From Chloroflexota bacterium (lineage in GTDB: Bacteria; Chloroflexota; Anaerolineae; UBA7937; B3-Chlor): 64,000 nucleotides of DNA. Below are positions 42,028 to 51,153 of this stretch, piece by piece. The stretch covers positions 1 through 64,000 of the forward strand of contig JAUVXJ010000005.1 in assembly GCA_030603665.1 (NCBI GenBank), written 5' to 3'. A model generated the notes under the pieces. That model was not told where the DNA came from and did not search any database. It worked only from the letters and a program-made list of their open reading frames with translations. Within the stretch, counting starts at the first letter, position 1. Each line of letters starts with the position of its first letter. Position numbers and translations under genes: made by a program.

Positions 42028-43725
42028 ATGGAAGGAAAAGACTGCGCGCTGCGTTGCAGCCGGCTATGTCTCGGCCTAGCAGTTGCTCTTCTGCTAGCGA
42101 CTTGCGGCACCCCACAGGTAGCGCGGGACTCCATCCCCACTGACTCCGCACCCACACCCAAGACCACCGTGGCGCCAGCGCCCCTCCTGGTGCGCTCAGA
42201 GGGCAAGTCCGACAACGAGTGCGCCACACTTGAGGAGGCTATCGAGCTTGCGCCGCATGGGGCCACAGTCGTGCTGGGCCAGGGCGCCTACAAACTGGCA
42301 CGGCCCCTCAACATAGACAAGCCACTCAGCCTTGAGGGGGCTGGGATGGACGAGACGGAGATCGTCGGCTCTGCTGAGGAGTTCGTGATACACATCGGAG
42401 CAGGCGTCAGCTTCGCTGCTCGGGACATCACCTTTCGCCACACCGGGGAATCGGCAGCTGACGTGCTGGTGGTGGACGGAGGGGAGGTGGATCTCTTGCG
42501 TTGCCGCTTCACAGGAGCGCTCCACATCGTGGGGGCCGAAGAAAGCAACGCAGGCCTGCGAGTCAGCGGCGACGCTGTAGGGATCGTGCAAGACTGCACC
42601 TTTGAGGAAAACGATGTTGGCATCATTGTGGAGGGGCAAGCGATGCCCAACCTGCAAGCCAACGTCTGCAGAAGCAACTGGGATGGGATTGCTTACTACG
42701 GGACTGCCGGGGGCACGGCTCGGCTGAATCAATGCACCGAGAACGACAGGGGGCTCGTTGTTGCGGATGAGGCCCAGCCGACGCTGGAGAGCAATACCTG
42801 CAGCAACAACAGGCAGTCGGGCATTGTCTATATGGGCGACGCGAGCGGCAGCGCGTCAGGCAATGAGTGCTCGAACAACGGCCAACAAGGAATCATGGTT
42901 GGCACGACCGCCAACCCAACGCTCGAGCAAAACATCTGTAGCGGGAACGGGCAATACGGAATCCGTTACTTTGGCGAGGCCAGCGGCCTGGCCAGGCGAA
43001 ACGAGTGCTCCGGGAACTGGAGCGGCATCCACGTTGGAGAGCAGTCAGTTCCTACTCTCGAGGCCAACGTTTGCACGGGCAACGAGTGGGGAGGCATCAC
43101 CTATTCCGGGTCCGCGGGCGGTTTGGCCCTGAGCAATGACTGCTCCAGGAACCATATCGACGGCATATACCTCTTCGACAGGGCAGAACCGGAGCTGGAA
43201 GCCAACTTGTGTACGAACAACAGGCACTACGGCATCCGCTACAGTGACGGCACCGCCGGGGTGGCTCGCGGGAACGACTGTTCGTTCAACGAGAGAGGCA
43301 TCATTGTCTCCGACGAGGCCAGTCCGCTGCTTCAGGGCAACCTGTGCTCGGACAATTCAGAGTACGGGATTTCCGTTGCCGGAGACGCTCAACCCACCCT
43401 CGAGGGCAACGTCTGCACGGACAACGTGTGCAATGGCATCTCCTACTACGGAGATGCTGGGGGAGCAGCCCGCAGCAACGAGTGCTCGAGAAATGGTGTG
43501 GGCATTGAGCTTGGGATGCGGGCGGCGCCAACACTTGAGGGCAACGTCTGCACGGAGAACTATTTTGGCATTGCATATCTCGACGAGTCCGCCGGCGTGG
43601 GAAGGCAAAACGAATGCACGAGGAATGAAGTTGGCATCCTTGTTGAGGAAACTGCTAAGCCTGAGCTCATCGACAATCTCTGTCACGGCAACCGCGCGCT
43701 CGACTTTGATGACCGACGTCCCTAA
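42028..43725 (+). CDS. Lipoprotein with right-handed parallel beta-helix (NosD-like)
   Basis: 565 residues. Signal with lipobox (LCLGLAVALLLATC), Pro/Thr linker, then a domain of about 20 coils from residue 60 to the end. Each double coil of about 46 residues alternates N-x-C-(S/T)-x-N-x-x-G-I with an Asn-Glu/Asp-Cys ladder (ARLNQCTEND, SGNECSNN, ARRNECSGN). The Cys and Asn line up along one face. Such proteins bind or cut surface polysaccharides or metals; here no catalytic residues are identified. Start ATG 42028 behind GGGGGTAAC. Confidence 0.85.
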   Translation: MEGKDCALRCSRLCLGLAVALLLATCGTPQVARDSIPTDSAPTPKTTVAPAPLLVRSEGKSDNECATLEEAIELAPHGATVVLGQGAYKLARPLNIDKPLSLEGAGMDETEIVGSAEEFVIHIGAGVSFAARDITFRHTGESAADVLVVDGGEVDLLRCRFTGALHIVGAEESNAGLRVSGDAVGIVQDCTFEENDVGIIVEGQAMPNLQANVCRSNWDGIAYYGTAGGTARLNQCTENDRGLVVADEAQPTLESNTCSNNRQSGIVYMGDASGSASGNECSNNGQQGIMVGTTANPTLEQNICSGNGQYGIRYFGEASGLARRNECSGNWSGIHVGEQSVPTLEANVCTGNEWGGITYSGSAGGLALSNDCSRNHIDGIYLFDRAEPELEANLCTNNRHYGIRYSDGTAGVARGNDCSFNERGIIVSDEASPLLQGNLCSDNSEYGISVAGDAQPTLEGNVCTDNVCNGISYYGDAGGAARSNECSRNGVGIELGMRAAPTLEGNVCTENYFGIAYLDESAGVGRQNECTRNEVGILVEETAKPELIDNLCHGNRALDFDDRRP

Positions 43726-43852
43726 GATCCTCGGGTGCGGCTTTGCGCCCTCAACGCGCGGGTCCGATGCCAGCCGTGCGCCCGAGCTCATCGCCCGTTT
43801 GCACCCGGACCGTCAGTGGTAGATTTCGTCAAGACCAACCAGAGAAGAACTA

Positions 43853-44569
43853 CTAATCCGCCTCGAGTTGATGAAACAGATCCCTCTCGCACCCGAAGAT
43901 GGCAAAGCCCTGGCCTGGATACGACCACATATGATAGAAGAAGAGCTCCCCGGAGGAATCAGTCCGAACGTTGACCACAAGCTTCCCCGTCACATGCACC
44001 GCTTCGTCCGTAACGGGGTCATAGAAGCGGCCGGGGAAGGGATCGAAGGGATCGTCGACGCCCTCCTCTTCCGCGACTCTGAGTCCATCCGGGTAGTACC
44101 GCGCTCCTTGGAGGTGAACAAGTATCCTCCCGTCGGCCAGCCGCTCCACCCACCACTCGTTCCAGCCGCTCTCAAACACATATCCAGCTGTGTGGTGGTC
44201 AACATAGACCTGTTCGAAAGTCCCATCCCCCCTTAGCACCAACCTGTCCACGCTGCGCCCATAGTGAGCTTCCCAGATCCCTACGAGATCGGACTCCCGA
44301 AGTGTAGTCGGTGGGTGCTGATACGGCGCCTCCAGGCAATTGCCCATAGCCGACCTAAGCTGGATGAGGACAAGCACGACCCCTAATATCCAGAGTCCTA
44401 TTGCAGTCGGTATGACAACGCGAGGCCTCAGCGCGGGCCTCGTACCTGCCCCGCGTATCAAACGGACAGCCATTTGCGAGGCGACGACAATGCCCACTGC
44501 CAGCCCAAACAGTATATACAGAAACCCTATGCCGAGGACACCAATACAGCAGCAACCCGATCCTTCCAC
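43853..44569 (-). CDS. Hypothetical membrane-anchored protein
   Basis: 238 residues. Two hydrophobic helices at the N-terminus (GVLGIGFLYILFGLAVGIVVASQMA and VIPTAIGLWILGVVLVLIQL) are followed by a soluble beta-rich domain of about 155 residues (SDLVGIWEAHYGRSVDRLVLRGDGTFEQVYVDHH) that resembles a lipocalin-like stress or META-type barrel, but I cannot assign it. Converges on the beta-helix gene. Confidence 0.7.
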   Translation of the reverse strand: MEGSGCCCIGVLGIGFLYILFGLAVGIVVASQMAVRLIRGAGTRPALRPRVVIPTAIGLWILGVVLVLIQLRSAMGNCLEAPYQHPPTTLRESDLVGIWEAHYGRSVDRLVLRGDGTFEQVYVDHHTAGYVFESGWNEWWVERLADGRILVHLQGARYYPDGLRVAEEEGVDDPFDPFPGRFYDPVTDEAVHVTGKLVVNVRTDSSGELFFYHMWSYPGQGFAIFGCERDLFHQLEAD

Positions 44570-45009
44570 TGGCTACAACCCGCCTTGCGCCACATTCGCG
44601 TGATTACAGCATCCGGTATAGCTAAAGCGAGGCCTGCTCGGGGCGGCACGGCGAGATCAATTAGACCGCATCACGACTCAGAAGACAAGTGTTTCTGGTT
44701 GGAGTGTCTCCAACCGACCGAGGACTCCGTGGATACAGGGCAGCATGGATCGCAAATCCAGCTCGCCGGCGGGTCGATCATCGGGATCCCGACATGGGTC
44801 TGGCAAACGGGTCAGTTGTCGCGAACGAGGAAAGTCACGCCCGTCGGCTATTGCCCAGTCACCCGCCTATCCCAGAGATCCTCACCTGCCGACGTTTGAC
44901 GACGCCATGCGATCATCGGTTGCGGGACCTAGCCAATTCTCGCAGTGGCAGTCCGATTCAGAGTCAACGCGGAAACGGATCCCGTGACCGCACTGCGCTG
45001 CGTTCTCGC
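44570..45009. other. Intergenic stretch without a supported gene
   Basis: Nothing coding is convincing. One inverted repeat, GGTTGGAG-tgt-CTCCAACC (44697-44715), may be a terminator hairpin or an operator. Confidence 0.45.
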
Positions 45010-45645
45010 TCAGGGATCGTAGAAGTGCGGAGTCCATTGCGGAGGATACGGCATCCGAATCTGCATCCGTTCGCGGACGTACTTCCACCGCACCGGGGAG
45101 ATCAGCCTCGGCCCGCCTCGCGCCGTCTCGGCGTGGTCCGGGTACACGTAAGTCGCAACCGAGTCCGCCCAGTCCTCCAAGGAGTTGAGAGGAGGTTTCC
45201 TTCCCTTCAGCCAAGACTCTCCGGGATCGTACTCGAAGGGAATCGGCAACTGCCACCTCAGTCTGCCCAGGCGGCTGCCCGTCGCACCCATTAATCGCCT
45301 GGATAACCCGTAGAAGGAATGGATGTCCCACACGTGGGCCAGCTCGTGCACCGTCTGCCACAAGAACTCAGACGGGTCGCCCCAGCTGGCCCCCTTGAAG
45401 TACACCACGTCCACCAACGGCGCAGCCATCGCGGCCATAGAGGTACGGAAAGGCGCCCTCCACATCAACACCCTCCCCAGTTCTCGCCGGAACTTGCCAG
45501 CGCCCCCCATCAAGCCGGCCAGGTCCTCCACGCCCTGGATGAGAAGGCGAAGTTCGTCGTCAGGCCACGAGGCGTGCCTGAAGACGTGCGCTCCGTATTC
45601 GTTCTGCAGCGTCCGCGCCAGCTCACTGCTTCCGCTCTCGTCCAT
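45010..45645 (-). CDS. Putative zinc metallopeptidase-like protein (HExxH)
   Basis: 211 residues. The motif QTVHELAHVWD (near residue 97) is an HExxH zinc site; EDWADSVATYVYPD some 80 residues later may hold the third ligand. No signal peptide or membrane segment. The short length and the FRTSMAAMAAPLVDVVYFKGASW block before the motif do not fit a named peptidase that I recognise; the substrate is unknown. Same strand as the TPR gene but separated by 177 bp. Confidence 0.7.
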   Translation of the reverse strand: MDESGSSELARTLQNEYGAHVFRHASWPDDELRLLIQGVEDLAGLMGGAGKFRRELGRVLMWRAPFRTSMAAMAAPLVDVVYFKGASWGDPSEFLWQTVHELAHVWDIHSFYGLSRRLMGATGSRLGRLRWQLPIPFEYDPGESWLKGRKPPLNSLEDWADSVATYVYPDHAETARGGPRLISPVRWKYVRERMQIRMPYPPQWTPHFYDP

Positions 45646-45822
45646 GTTTGATCGGGTGGCATCACCGCAGACTCGCGGGTCGCTCCAGAGTGTGCCGTAC
45701 CTCTCCCACCTTGCTCCGGGAGTTGGGCGTACCTCAATCAGTGCGCCCGCCGAGGGCGCTCACCTCTGCTCCCTTGCTGATGTCAGGAGCACACTGTGCC
45801 ACAAGGGCGCCGCGATCATAGC

Positions 45823-47118
45823 TCAGTTCTCGGAGGCGCTGTTCGCTGACTCGTCACTCGCCCGTTTCTCACTGACGTATTCGCGGGCCTCCGATATCTG
45901 GTCCTCCTCGTCCGGTGGCGCGAGGGTCAGATAGGCCTCGAAATCCGCGCCAGCCTTTTGCTGCTCACCCAGTGCACGGTGGGCCCTGCCGCGATCGAAG
46001 TACGCCTGCACGTAGTCCGGGTCCAGATCAAGGGCTCGGGTGAAGTCGGCCACAGCCTGCTCGTACTCCTCGCGGTCGCAGAGTATGGCTCCCCTGCTCC
46101 AATAGGCCGCAACGTTCGCGGGATCCGTCCGGATGGCCTCGCTGAAGTTTGCCATCGCCTCGCTGTAGCGCTCCGTATCGTCGTAGACCACGCCTCGATC
46201 ATAGTACGCGTCCCCGAAATCCTCGTCGAGCCGGATGGCCGCAGTGAAATCCTCGAGGGCTTCCTCGTACCGTTCCAGGCGGTAGTAGGCAAGCCCTCGG
46301 CCGTGGAACGCCTCCGCGTAGTCGGGATCCAACCCAATGGCGCGGGTGCAGTCCTCGCCGGCGCCCTCGTAGTCGCCGGCCGCGCTGCGGGTAAGGCCCA
46401 GCTCACAGTACGCCTCAGCGAAATCGGGCCAGAGGCGAATGGCCTCCAGAAGGTCCGCGATGGATTGCTCGTACTGGCCAAGTGCGCGATGGGCGACCCC
46501 GCGACCATGGAAGGCCAACAAGAACTCCGGATCCAATTCAAGGGCCGCAGTGAAATCGGCCACGCCTTTCCCCGGCTCCCCGGCATCGGTGTGTGCCCAT
46601 CCCCGATCACAGTAGAGCGTGGCGTCGCCACCCTTGAGGTTGATGGTCTCGGTCAGTTGCGCGATCAACTCCTCATCGTCATCACCCCGCAGTCGTCTGC
46701 GCAAGCGCTGACCGCAGAAGCTCCCGATCACGCCAAGGGCGGTTGCGATTAGCAGTGGACTGAAAGTGGCCACCAAGTCAGGCATGGGCGCAGGGGACCC
46801 GAACCCCGTGGAGGAATACCATTGCGGTTCCCAAGAGAGACGAAGCGCACGAATCCAATAGATCAGAACACCCGGCCCCTGCATGCACAGCCCACCGATC
46901 AAACCAACCAGCCAAGACCTCTCGCGGGCGAACCACCCGATGAGTACGGCGGCAACCAGAAGGGCCAGATACCAACCGAGACGCTTGAAGAAGAAGGGTC
47001 CCACGGGGAACAGCCCAAAGCTCAGCCAGCGACCGAGCAGGGTGTACACACCGATGGCCAACAAGAGCAACAGAACCGTGCGTCTGGCGCCTACTGGTCG
47101 ATAGCTGCCGACCTGCAT
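45823..47118 (-). CDS. Membrane TPR protein
   Basis: 431 residues. Four hydrophobic helices at the N-terminus end in GSFCGQRLRRRLRGDD; then about seven TPR repeats of 34 residues (YCDRGWAHTDAGEPGKGVADFTAALELDPE, FHGRGVAHRALGQYEQSIADL and so on), and a short polar tail. TPR arrays bind partner proteins; the membrane part fixes it in place with the TPRs in the cytoplasm. Its membrane part resembles that of the next upstream gene, which also ends GGFCGERLRLHR. Confidence 0.85.
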   Translation of the reverse strand: MQVGSYRPVGARRTVLLLLLAIGVYTLLGRWLSFGLFPVGPFFFKRLGWYLALLVAAVLIGWFARERSWLVGLIGGLCMQGPGVLIYWIRALRLSWEPQWYSSTGFGSPAPMPDLVATFSPLLIATALGVIGSFCGQRLRRRLRGDDDEELIAQLTETINLKGGDATLYCDRGWAHTDAGEPGKGVADFTAALELDPEFLLAFHGRGVAHRALGQYEQSIADLLEAIRLWPDFAEAYCELGLTRSAAGDYEGAGEDCTRAIGLDPDYAEAFHGRGLAYYRLERYEEALEDFTAAIRLDEDFGDAYYDRGVVYDDTERYSEAMANFSEAIRTDPANVAAYWSRGAILCDREEYEQAVADFTRALDLDPDYVQAYFDRGRAHRALGEQQKAGADFEAYLTLAPPDEEDQISEAREYVSEKRASDESANSASEN

Positions 47119-47236
47119 CCTTTTCCTGTCTCCCTATCTGTACATGGGGCCAGCACGCCTGCTCTCTGAACCATTGCAGCAGCTCCAACTCTATGACCAG
47201 ACAAGCCGTGACAAAGCACCGGCACGCGCCCGGGCT

Positions 47237-47794
47237 TCAGGTCTTGCTCTCCTTGGCTCGATGAAGCCGCAGACGTTCCCCGCAGAAACCTCCGAACGCG
47301 CTGACCAGCAGCAGGGCGAATGAAGGTAGAAGACAAAGCGCAGGGACGCACCACGCCGGCGGGCTTAATGGAAGTGACGCCCATGGCCAGCCAGCCAATT
47401 GACCTCCAAAGTCACCCAACGAGTCAAGTGGGACCAGAGTCAGAGATCGAAGAGCCAATGCGCTCTGGGGAAAGGACACGCACAGGGCCGTGAGCAGTCC
47501 ATACAACCACCCCCTCCTTCCCGAGAGCCAGCCCGCGAACATAGGCGCGATGAAGAACCCAGGAAGAGCCGTAGAGAGCCCGCCAGCCACATACATGACC
47601 ACGTCAATCGCAGACGGATCAGGGGGATCAAAGTGAAGTGGCCCAAAAAGTGCGGTAACGATGCTGAGTGCATCTGCTACCAAGACATACAAGCCGACAC
47701 CCGCGAGAACTGCGCCGACCTTCGGGCCGATGGACGTGCGCACCGTTTCGCGCCATCCGACCGCCTTGTGCATGGGATCTCGTTCTAGCGCCAT
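47237..47794 (-). CDS. Hypothetical four-TM membrane protein
   Basis: 185 residues with about four hydrophobic segments (GAVLAGVGLYVLVADALSIV, MYVAGGLSTALPGFFIAPMFAGW, a third, and LLPSFALLLVSAFGGF), ending in a basic tail FCGERLRLHRAKES. No family known. The shared ending with the TPR protein, and the adjacency, suggest duplication of one membrane module, here without TPRs. Confidence 0.7.
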   Translation of the reverse strand: MALERDPMHKAVGWRETVRTSIGPKVGAVLAGVGLYVLVADALSIVTALFGPLHFDPPDPSAIDVVMYVAGGLSTALPGFFIAPMFAGWLSGRRGWLYGLLTALCVSFPQSALALRSLTLVPLDSLGDFGGQLAGWPWASLPLSPPAWCVPALCLLPSFALLLVSAFGGFCGERLRLHRAKESKT

Positions 47795-48083
47795 CGTGTT
47801 CCGGGTCGACCGATCCTCGTGACTCTCTTCCTCCGCCCTCGAGGCTCACCTCGCTCAGGATTGCCGTCGACGCCCGTTGCCCTATCTGGCACCAGCGCAC
47901 GCCGATAACCGCCTGTCGTCTGCCTTCCAGGAGATTACACCACAAGAGGAGCCAAAGGGCAAGTTCCTTTGGCAGCGGGCCTTTGCCGCCGACCCCGGCA
48001 ACAGCCAGCTCCCGACTGCCATGATCCATTCACCCTCCACTCTCAAACCGCTCTCGCCCCCGTACCACACCCACGTTTCCACC
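47795..48083. other. Intergenic stretch with a hairpin
   Basis: No supported gene. A perfect 8-bp inverted repeat, GCCAAAGG / CCTTTGGC with a 7-nt loop (47951-47973), lies between two divergent genes; its role is unclear. Confidence 0.45.
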
Positions 48084-48112
48084 TTGACAGGATTCTGGTA
48101 CTATTGTATAAT
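48084..48112 (+). promoter_or_regulatory. Consensus promoter of the exporter array (first TetR)
   Basis: TTGACA (48084-48089), 17-nt spacer, TATAAT (48107-48112). It drives the first tetR and probably the permease pair behind it. Confidence 0.85.
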
Positions 48113-48129
48113 GAGTGAGCGCTCACTCA
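48112..48129 (+). promoter_or_regulatory. Palindromic TetR operator 1
   Basis: Perfect 18-bp palindrome TGAGTGAGCGCTCACTCA starting on the last base of the -10 box and covering the start site. This is the arrangement of TetR self-repression. Confidence 0.85.
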
Positions 48130-48156
48130 ATCCTGAGCGCAAGGAGGTGTGGTGCC

Positions 48157-48783
48157 ATGTCAAACCAGAACGGCAAGGGGGCCAAGCGGCTCACCAAGGC
48201 GGAGCGAGAAGCCCAGATCCTGGACGCCGCAACCAAAGTCTTCGCCAGCAAGGGCTTCCGCGCTGCCACCACCAGGGAGATTGCAGCCGAGGCAGGTGTC
48301 TCCGAAGGCACCATCTACAACTACTTCGACAGCAAGTACGACCTGCTCATCGCCATGTCCCAGCGCCTGGCGTTGGAGTCTTTGCAGCAACTGGACGACC
48401 TGCCGCCGGAGGAGGACGTCCGGGCCTACATCACCGCCTTGGTCACTGACCGCTTTGACATGCTCGCGAAGCACATGGATCTGATCCGCGCGTTGATGCC
48501 CGAGGTCCTCGTAGACGACGACTTGCGCCAGGCGTACGTGGAGCAGGTGCTCACGCCTGCCCTCTCCTATCTTGGGCAGTATATCGAAAGCAGAACCAAA
48601 GCGGGCGTCTTCCGCGAGATGAAGGCCGACATCGTGGGCCGAGCCATGATCGGCGCGGTGATGTCTTTCGGATACCTCTGGCTTCGCGAGCCTTCAGAAC
48701 TGGACCAGCGCTCCCAGGAGGAGCTGGTCACGGAGGTAGTCGGGCTCTTTCTGGACGGGCTGCGAGTGCGGCCAACGGAGTAG
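48157..48783 (+). CDS. TetR-family repressor 1
   Basis: 208 residues with the TetR HTH at about 21-66: ILDAATKVFASKGFRAATTREIAAEAGVSEGTIYNYFDSK. The C-terminal ligand domain is all helix. Start ATG 48157 behind AAGGAGGTG; the ATG at 48115 lies inside the operator. The adjacent consensus promoter with an 18-bp palindrome, and the ABC-2 genes 14 bp downstream, make it a drug- or lipid-sensing repressor of the exporter. Confidence 0.92.
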   Translation: MSNQNGKGAKRLTKAEREAQILDAATKVFASKGFRAATTREIAAEAGVSEGTIYNYFDSKYDLLIAMSQRLALESLQQLDDLPPEEDVRAYITALVTDRFDMLAKHMDLIRALMPEVLVDDDLRQAYVEQVLTPALSYLGQYIESRTKAGVFREMKADIVGRAMIGAVMSFGYLWLREPSELDQRSQEELVTEVVGLFLDGLRVRPTE

Positions 48784-48797
48784 AGGCTCCAGTTCAC

Positions 48798-49916
48798 ATG
48801 CTCAGGCGTATTCTAGCCATCACACGCAAGGAGATCATCCACATCATCCGGGACCCCAGGTCTCTGAGCATCATGTTCATGATGCCCGTGATCCAGCTCA
48901 TCCTCCTGGGCTACACAGCCACGACAGACGTCGAGCACCTTTCCACGGCGGTCCTGGACCAGGACCAGTCGCCACAGAGCCGAGAACTCGTAGACGCCTA
49001 CCGCGCGTCCAACTACTTCGACGTCCGATTCTACGTGAGCAGCGAAGGAGAGCTGGGCCGCTTGATCGACGCGGGAGAGGCCAAGGCAGGCATCATCATC
49101 CCCGCAGGATACGGCAGGAACCTCACGGGAGACCACGAAGCGTCCATCGCATTCGTCATCGACGGCTCCATACCCAGCGTAGCGGCCACCGCCTTCAGCG
49201 CCGCACAGACGGTGGCTCAGGCCCAGTCGACGGTGCTCATCGAGCAACTCTACGGCATCGACGTGGAGCAACAGGGAGGCATCGATGTGCGGCCCCGCGT
49301 GTGGTACAACCCCGACATGAAGAGCGCCAACTTCATGATCCCTGGACTCATCGCCATGATCTTGCAGATCCAGTCCACCCTCTTCACCGCCCTCTCCATC
49401 GCCCGGGAGAAGGAGGAGGGCACCATCGAGCAACTGATCGTTACCCCTCTCAAATCAATAGAACTGATTGTGGGCAAGGTCATGCCCTATGTCGCGGTCA
49501 GCCTCTTCAACCTCGTAGAGGTGCTGATCATCGGGGTGCTCTGGTTCGGCATACCCGTTCAGGGCAGCGTACTGCTGCTCCTGGCCCTGGGGGTTATTGC
49601 GCTCCTGTCCTCCCTGGGAATCGGCCTTTTGGCCTCCACCATAGCCCACACACAGCAGGAGGCCATTTTCCTCATCTTCTTCCTGATGCTGCCCTTCATG
49701 TTCCTCTCAGGTTTCTTCTTCCCCCTGGAGGCCATGCCCAGGGTGTTGCAGTGGATAAGCTATCTCATTCCTCTCAGGTATCTACTGGTCATCGTCAGAG
49801 GCATCATCCTCAAGGGAGCAGGACTCAGTATCTTGTGGGAGCAGGTTCTGGCCCTGCTGCTCTTCGCCTCAGCCACGCTGGTATTGGCGGCCTCACGCTT
49901 CAGGAAGCGGTTATGA
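48798..49916 (+). CDS. ABC-2 type permease 1
   Basis: 372 residues: one N-terminal TM helix, a large extracytoplasmic domain of about 140 residues (AVLDQDQSPQSRELVDAYRAS, VRPRVWYNPDMKSANFMIPG), then five TM helices with the ABC-2 block SIAREKEEGTIEQLIVTPLKSIELIVGKVMPYV. This is the YhhJ/YbhS/YbhR kind of permease that works with a HlyD adaptor. Its stop overlaps the next start by 4 bp. Confidence 0.9.
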   Translation: MLRRILAITRKEIIHIIRDPRSLSIMFMMPVIQLILLGYTATTDVEHLSTAVLDQDQSPQSRELVDAYRASNYFDVRFYVSSEGELGRLIDAGEAKAGIIIPAGYGRNLTGDHEASIAFVIDGSIPSVAATAFSAAQTVAQAQSTVLIEQLYGIDVEQQGGIDVRPRVWYNPDMKSANFMIPGLIAMILQIQSTLFTALSIAREKEEGTIEQLIVTPLKSIELIVGKVMPYVAVSLFNLVEVLIIGVLWFGIPVQGSVLLLLALGVIALLSSLGIGLLASTIAHTQQEAIFLIFFLMLPFMFLSGFFFPLEAMPRVLQWISYLIPLRYLLVIVRGIILKGAGLSILWEQVLALLLFASATLVLAASRFRKRL

Positions 49917-51034
49917 GCAGTCGTATCTTCTACGTGATCTACAAGGAATTCATCCACATCGTGCGCGACCGTCGCACGCTGGCTGTGATGTTTCTGATTC
50001 CCATCATGCAGCTCATGCTGCTGGGCTACGCCATGACCACCGATGTGGACCACATCCCCACCGTGGTCCTGGACCAGGACCTCACGTCTCAAAGTCGCGA
50101 TCTCATCAAGGCCTACCAGGCCTCCACCTACTTCGACGTCACCCACTACGCTACCACCGAAGAGGAACTGCGTCGCCTGATAGACAAGGGGAACGCCCGC
50201 GTAGGTCTGATCATCCCTTACGGCTACGGCCACGACCTGGCGAAGCACCAGAGCGCTCAGGTGTCCTTCGTGATAGATGGATCGGACCCCACGGTGGCCA
50301 GGACAGCCTTTGCCGCTGCCCAGACTGTGGCCCAGGCGAAGTCGATTCAGTTGGCGGGGGAGAAGATCGGCCTCACCCTGGAGACCCTGCCCGGCGTGAG
50401 CGTCCACCCTCGCGTGTGGTACAACCCCAACATGAAGAGCATCAACTTCATGATTCCAGGACTGACCGCCCTCATCTTGCAGTTTCAGACCACACTCTTC
50501 ACGGCCCTATCCATCGTACGAGAGCGTGAACAGGGCACCATCGAGCAGTTGATGGTCACTCCCATCAGGCCGCCGGAGTTGATACTGGGCAAGATCCTGC
50601 CCTACGTGGCCATCGCCTTCCTCAACCTGGCGGAGGTATTGATCATCGGTGTCTTCTGGTTTGGCGTGCCCATCAGGGGAAGCGTGACTTTGCTCCTGGC
50701 TATCTCCACGCTGTTCCTCCTGACCACCCTTGGACTGGGCATCCTTATCTCCACCATAGCCAGGACGCAGCAAGAGGCGATGTATCTCAGCTTCTTCACG
50801 CTCCTGCCCTCCATGTTCCTGGCCGGGTTTCTCTTCCCCGTGGAGGCCATGCCCACAGCGCTACAGGTGATCAGCTACGTCATACCGCTACGTTACATGC
50901 TGACCGTCGCCAGCGGCATCATACTGAAGGGCGTCGGGCTGCGTATCCTATGGCCTGAAGTGCTCGCCATCGCCATCTTCGGGGTTGTCATCTTCGGTGT
51001 GGCTGTCAGGCGCTTCCGGAAACGGCTGGAGTGA
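49913..51034 (+). CDS. ABC-2 type permease 2
   Basis: 373 residues, a close paralogue of permease 1: VVLDQDLTSQSRDLIKAYQAS, VHPRVWYNPNMKSINFMIPG, REREQGTIEQLMVTPIRPPELILGKILPYVA. Starts at the ATG inside the previous stop. The two may form the heterodimer of one exporter, as YbhR and YbhS do; no ATPase follows directly. Confidence 0.9.
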   Translation: MSSRIFYVIYKEFIHIVRDRRTLAVMFLIPIMQLMLLGYAMTTDVDHIPTVVLDQDLTSQSRDLIKAYQASTYFDVTHYATTEEELRRLIDKGNARVGLIIPYGYGHDLAKHQSAQVSFVIDGSDPTVARTAFAAAQTVAQAKSIQLAGEKIGLTLETLPGVSVHPRVWYNPNMKSINFMIPGLTALILQFQTTLFTALSIVREREQGTIEQLMVTPIRPPELILGKILPYVAIAFLNLAEVLIIGVFWFGVPIRGSVTLLLAISTLFLLTTLGLGILISTIARTQQEAMYLSFFTLLPSMFLAGFLFPVEAMPTALQVISYVIPLRYMLTVASGIILKGVGLRILWPEVLAIAIFGVVIFGVAVRRFRKRLE

Positions 51035-51087
51035 GAATGCACGGTAGTCAGGCCAGTGAGGGGAACCTCCAGGCGATGAGAACAGTC

Positions 51088-51116
51088 TTGACAACGATCC
51101 AACATCGCAGTATACT
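51088..51116 (+). promoter_or_regulatory. Consensus promoter of the second TetR unit
   Basis: TTGACA (51088-51093), 17-nt spacer, TATACT (51111-51116). Confidence 0.82.
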
Positions 51117-51138
51117 TTGGTTGGACGGCCAACCAAAG
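51115..51138 (+). promoter_or_regulatory. Palindromic TetR operator 2
   Basis: Arms CTTTGGTTGG and CCAACCAAAG, perfect over 10 bp with the 4-bp centre ACGG, overlapping the -10 box. The sequence is unlike operator 1, so the two TetR proteins see different sites. Confidence 0.82.
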
Positions 51139-51153
51139 AACCCAGGAGCGACT

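Noticed and set aside
42600..43650. DNA-level tandem repeat
   Set aside because: The periodicity is at the protein level (beta-helix coils); nucleotide copies are too diverged to be a DNA repeat.
44474..45294. Plus-strand ORFs in and around the gap at 44570-45009
   Set aside because: No ribosome sites; Arg/Ser/Pro-rich readings typical of GC-rich non-coding frames.
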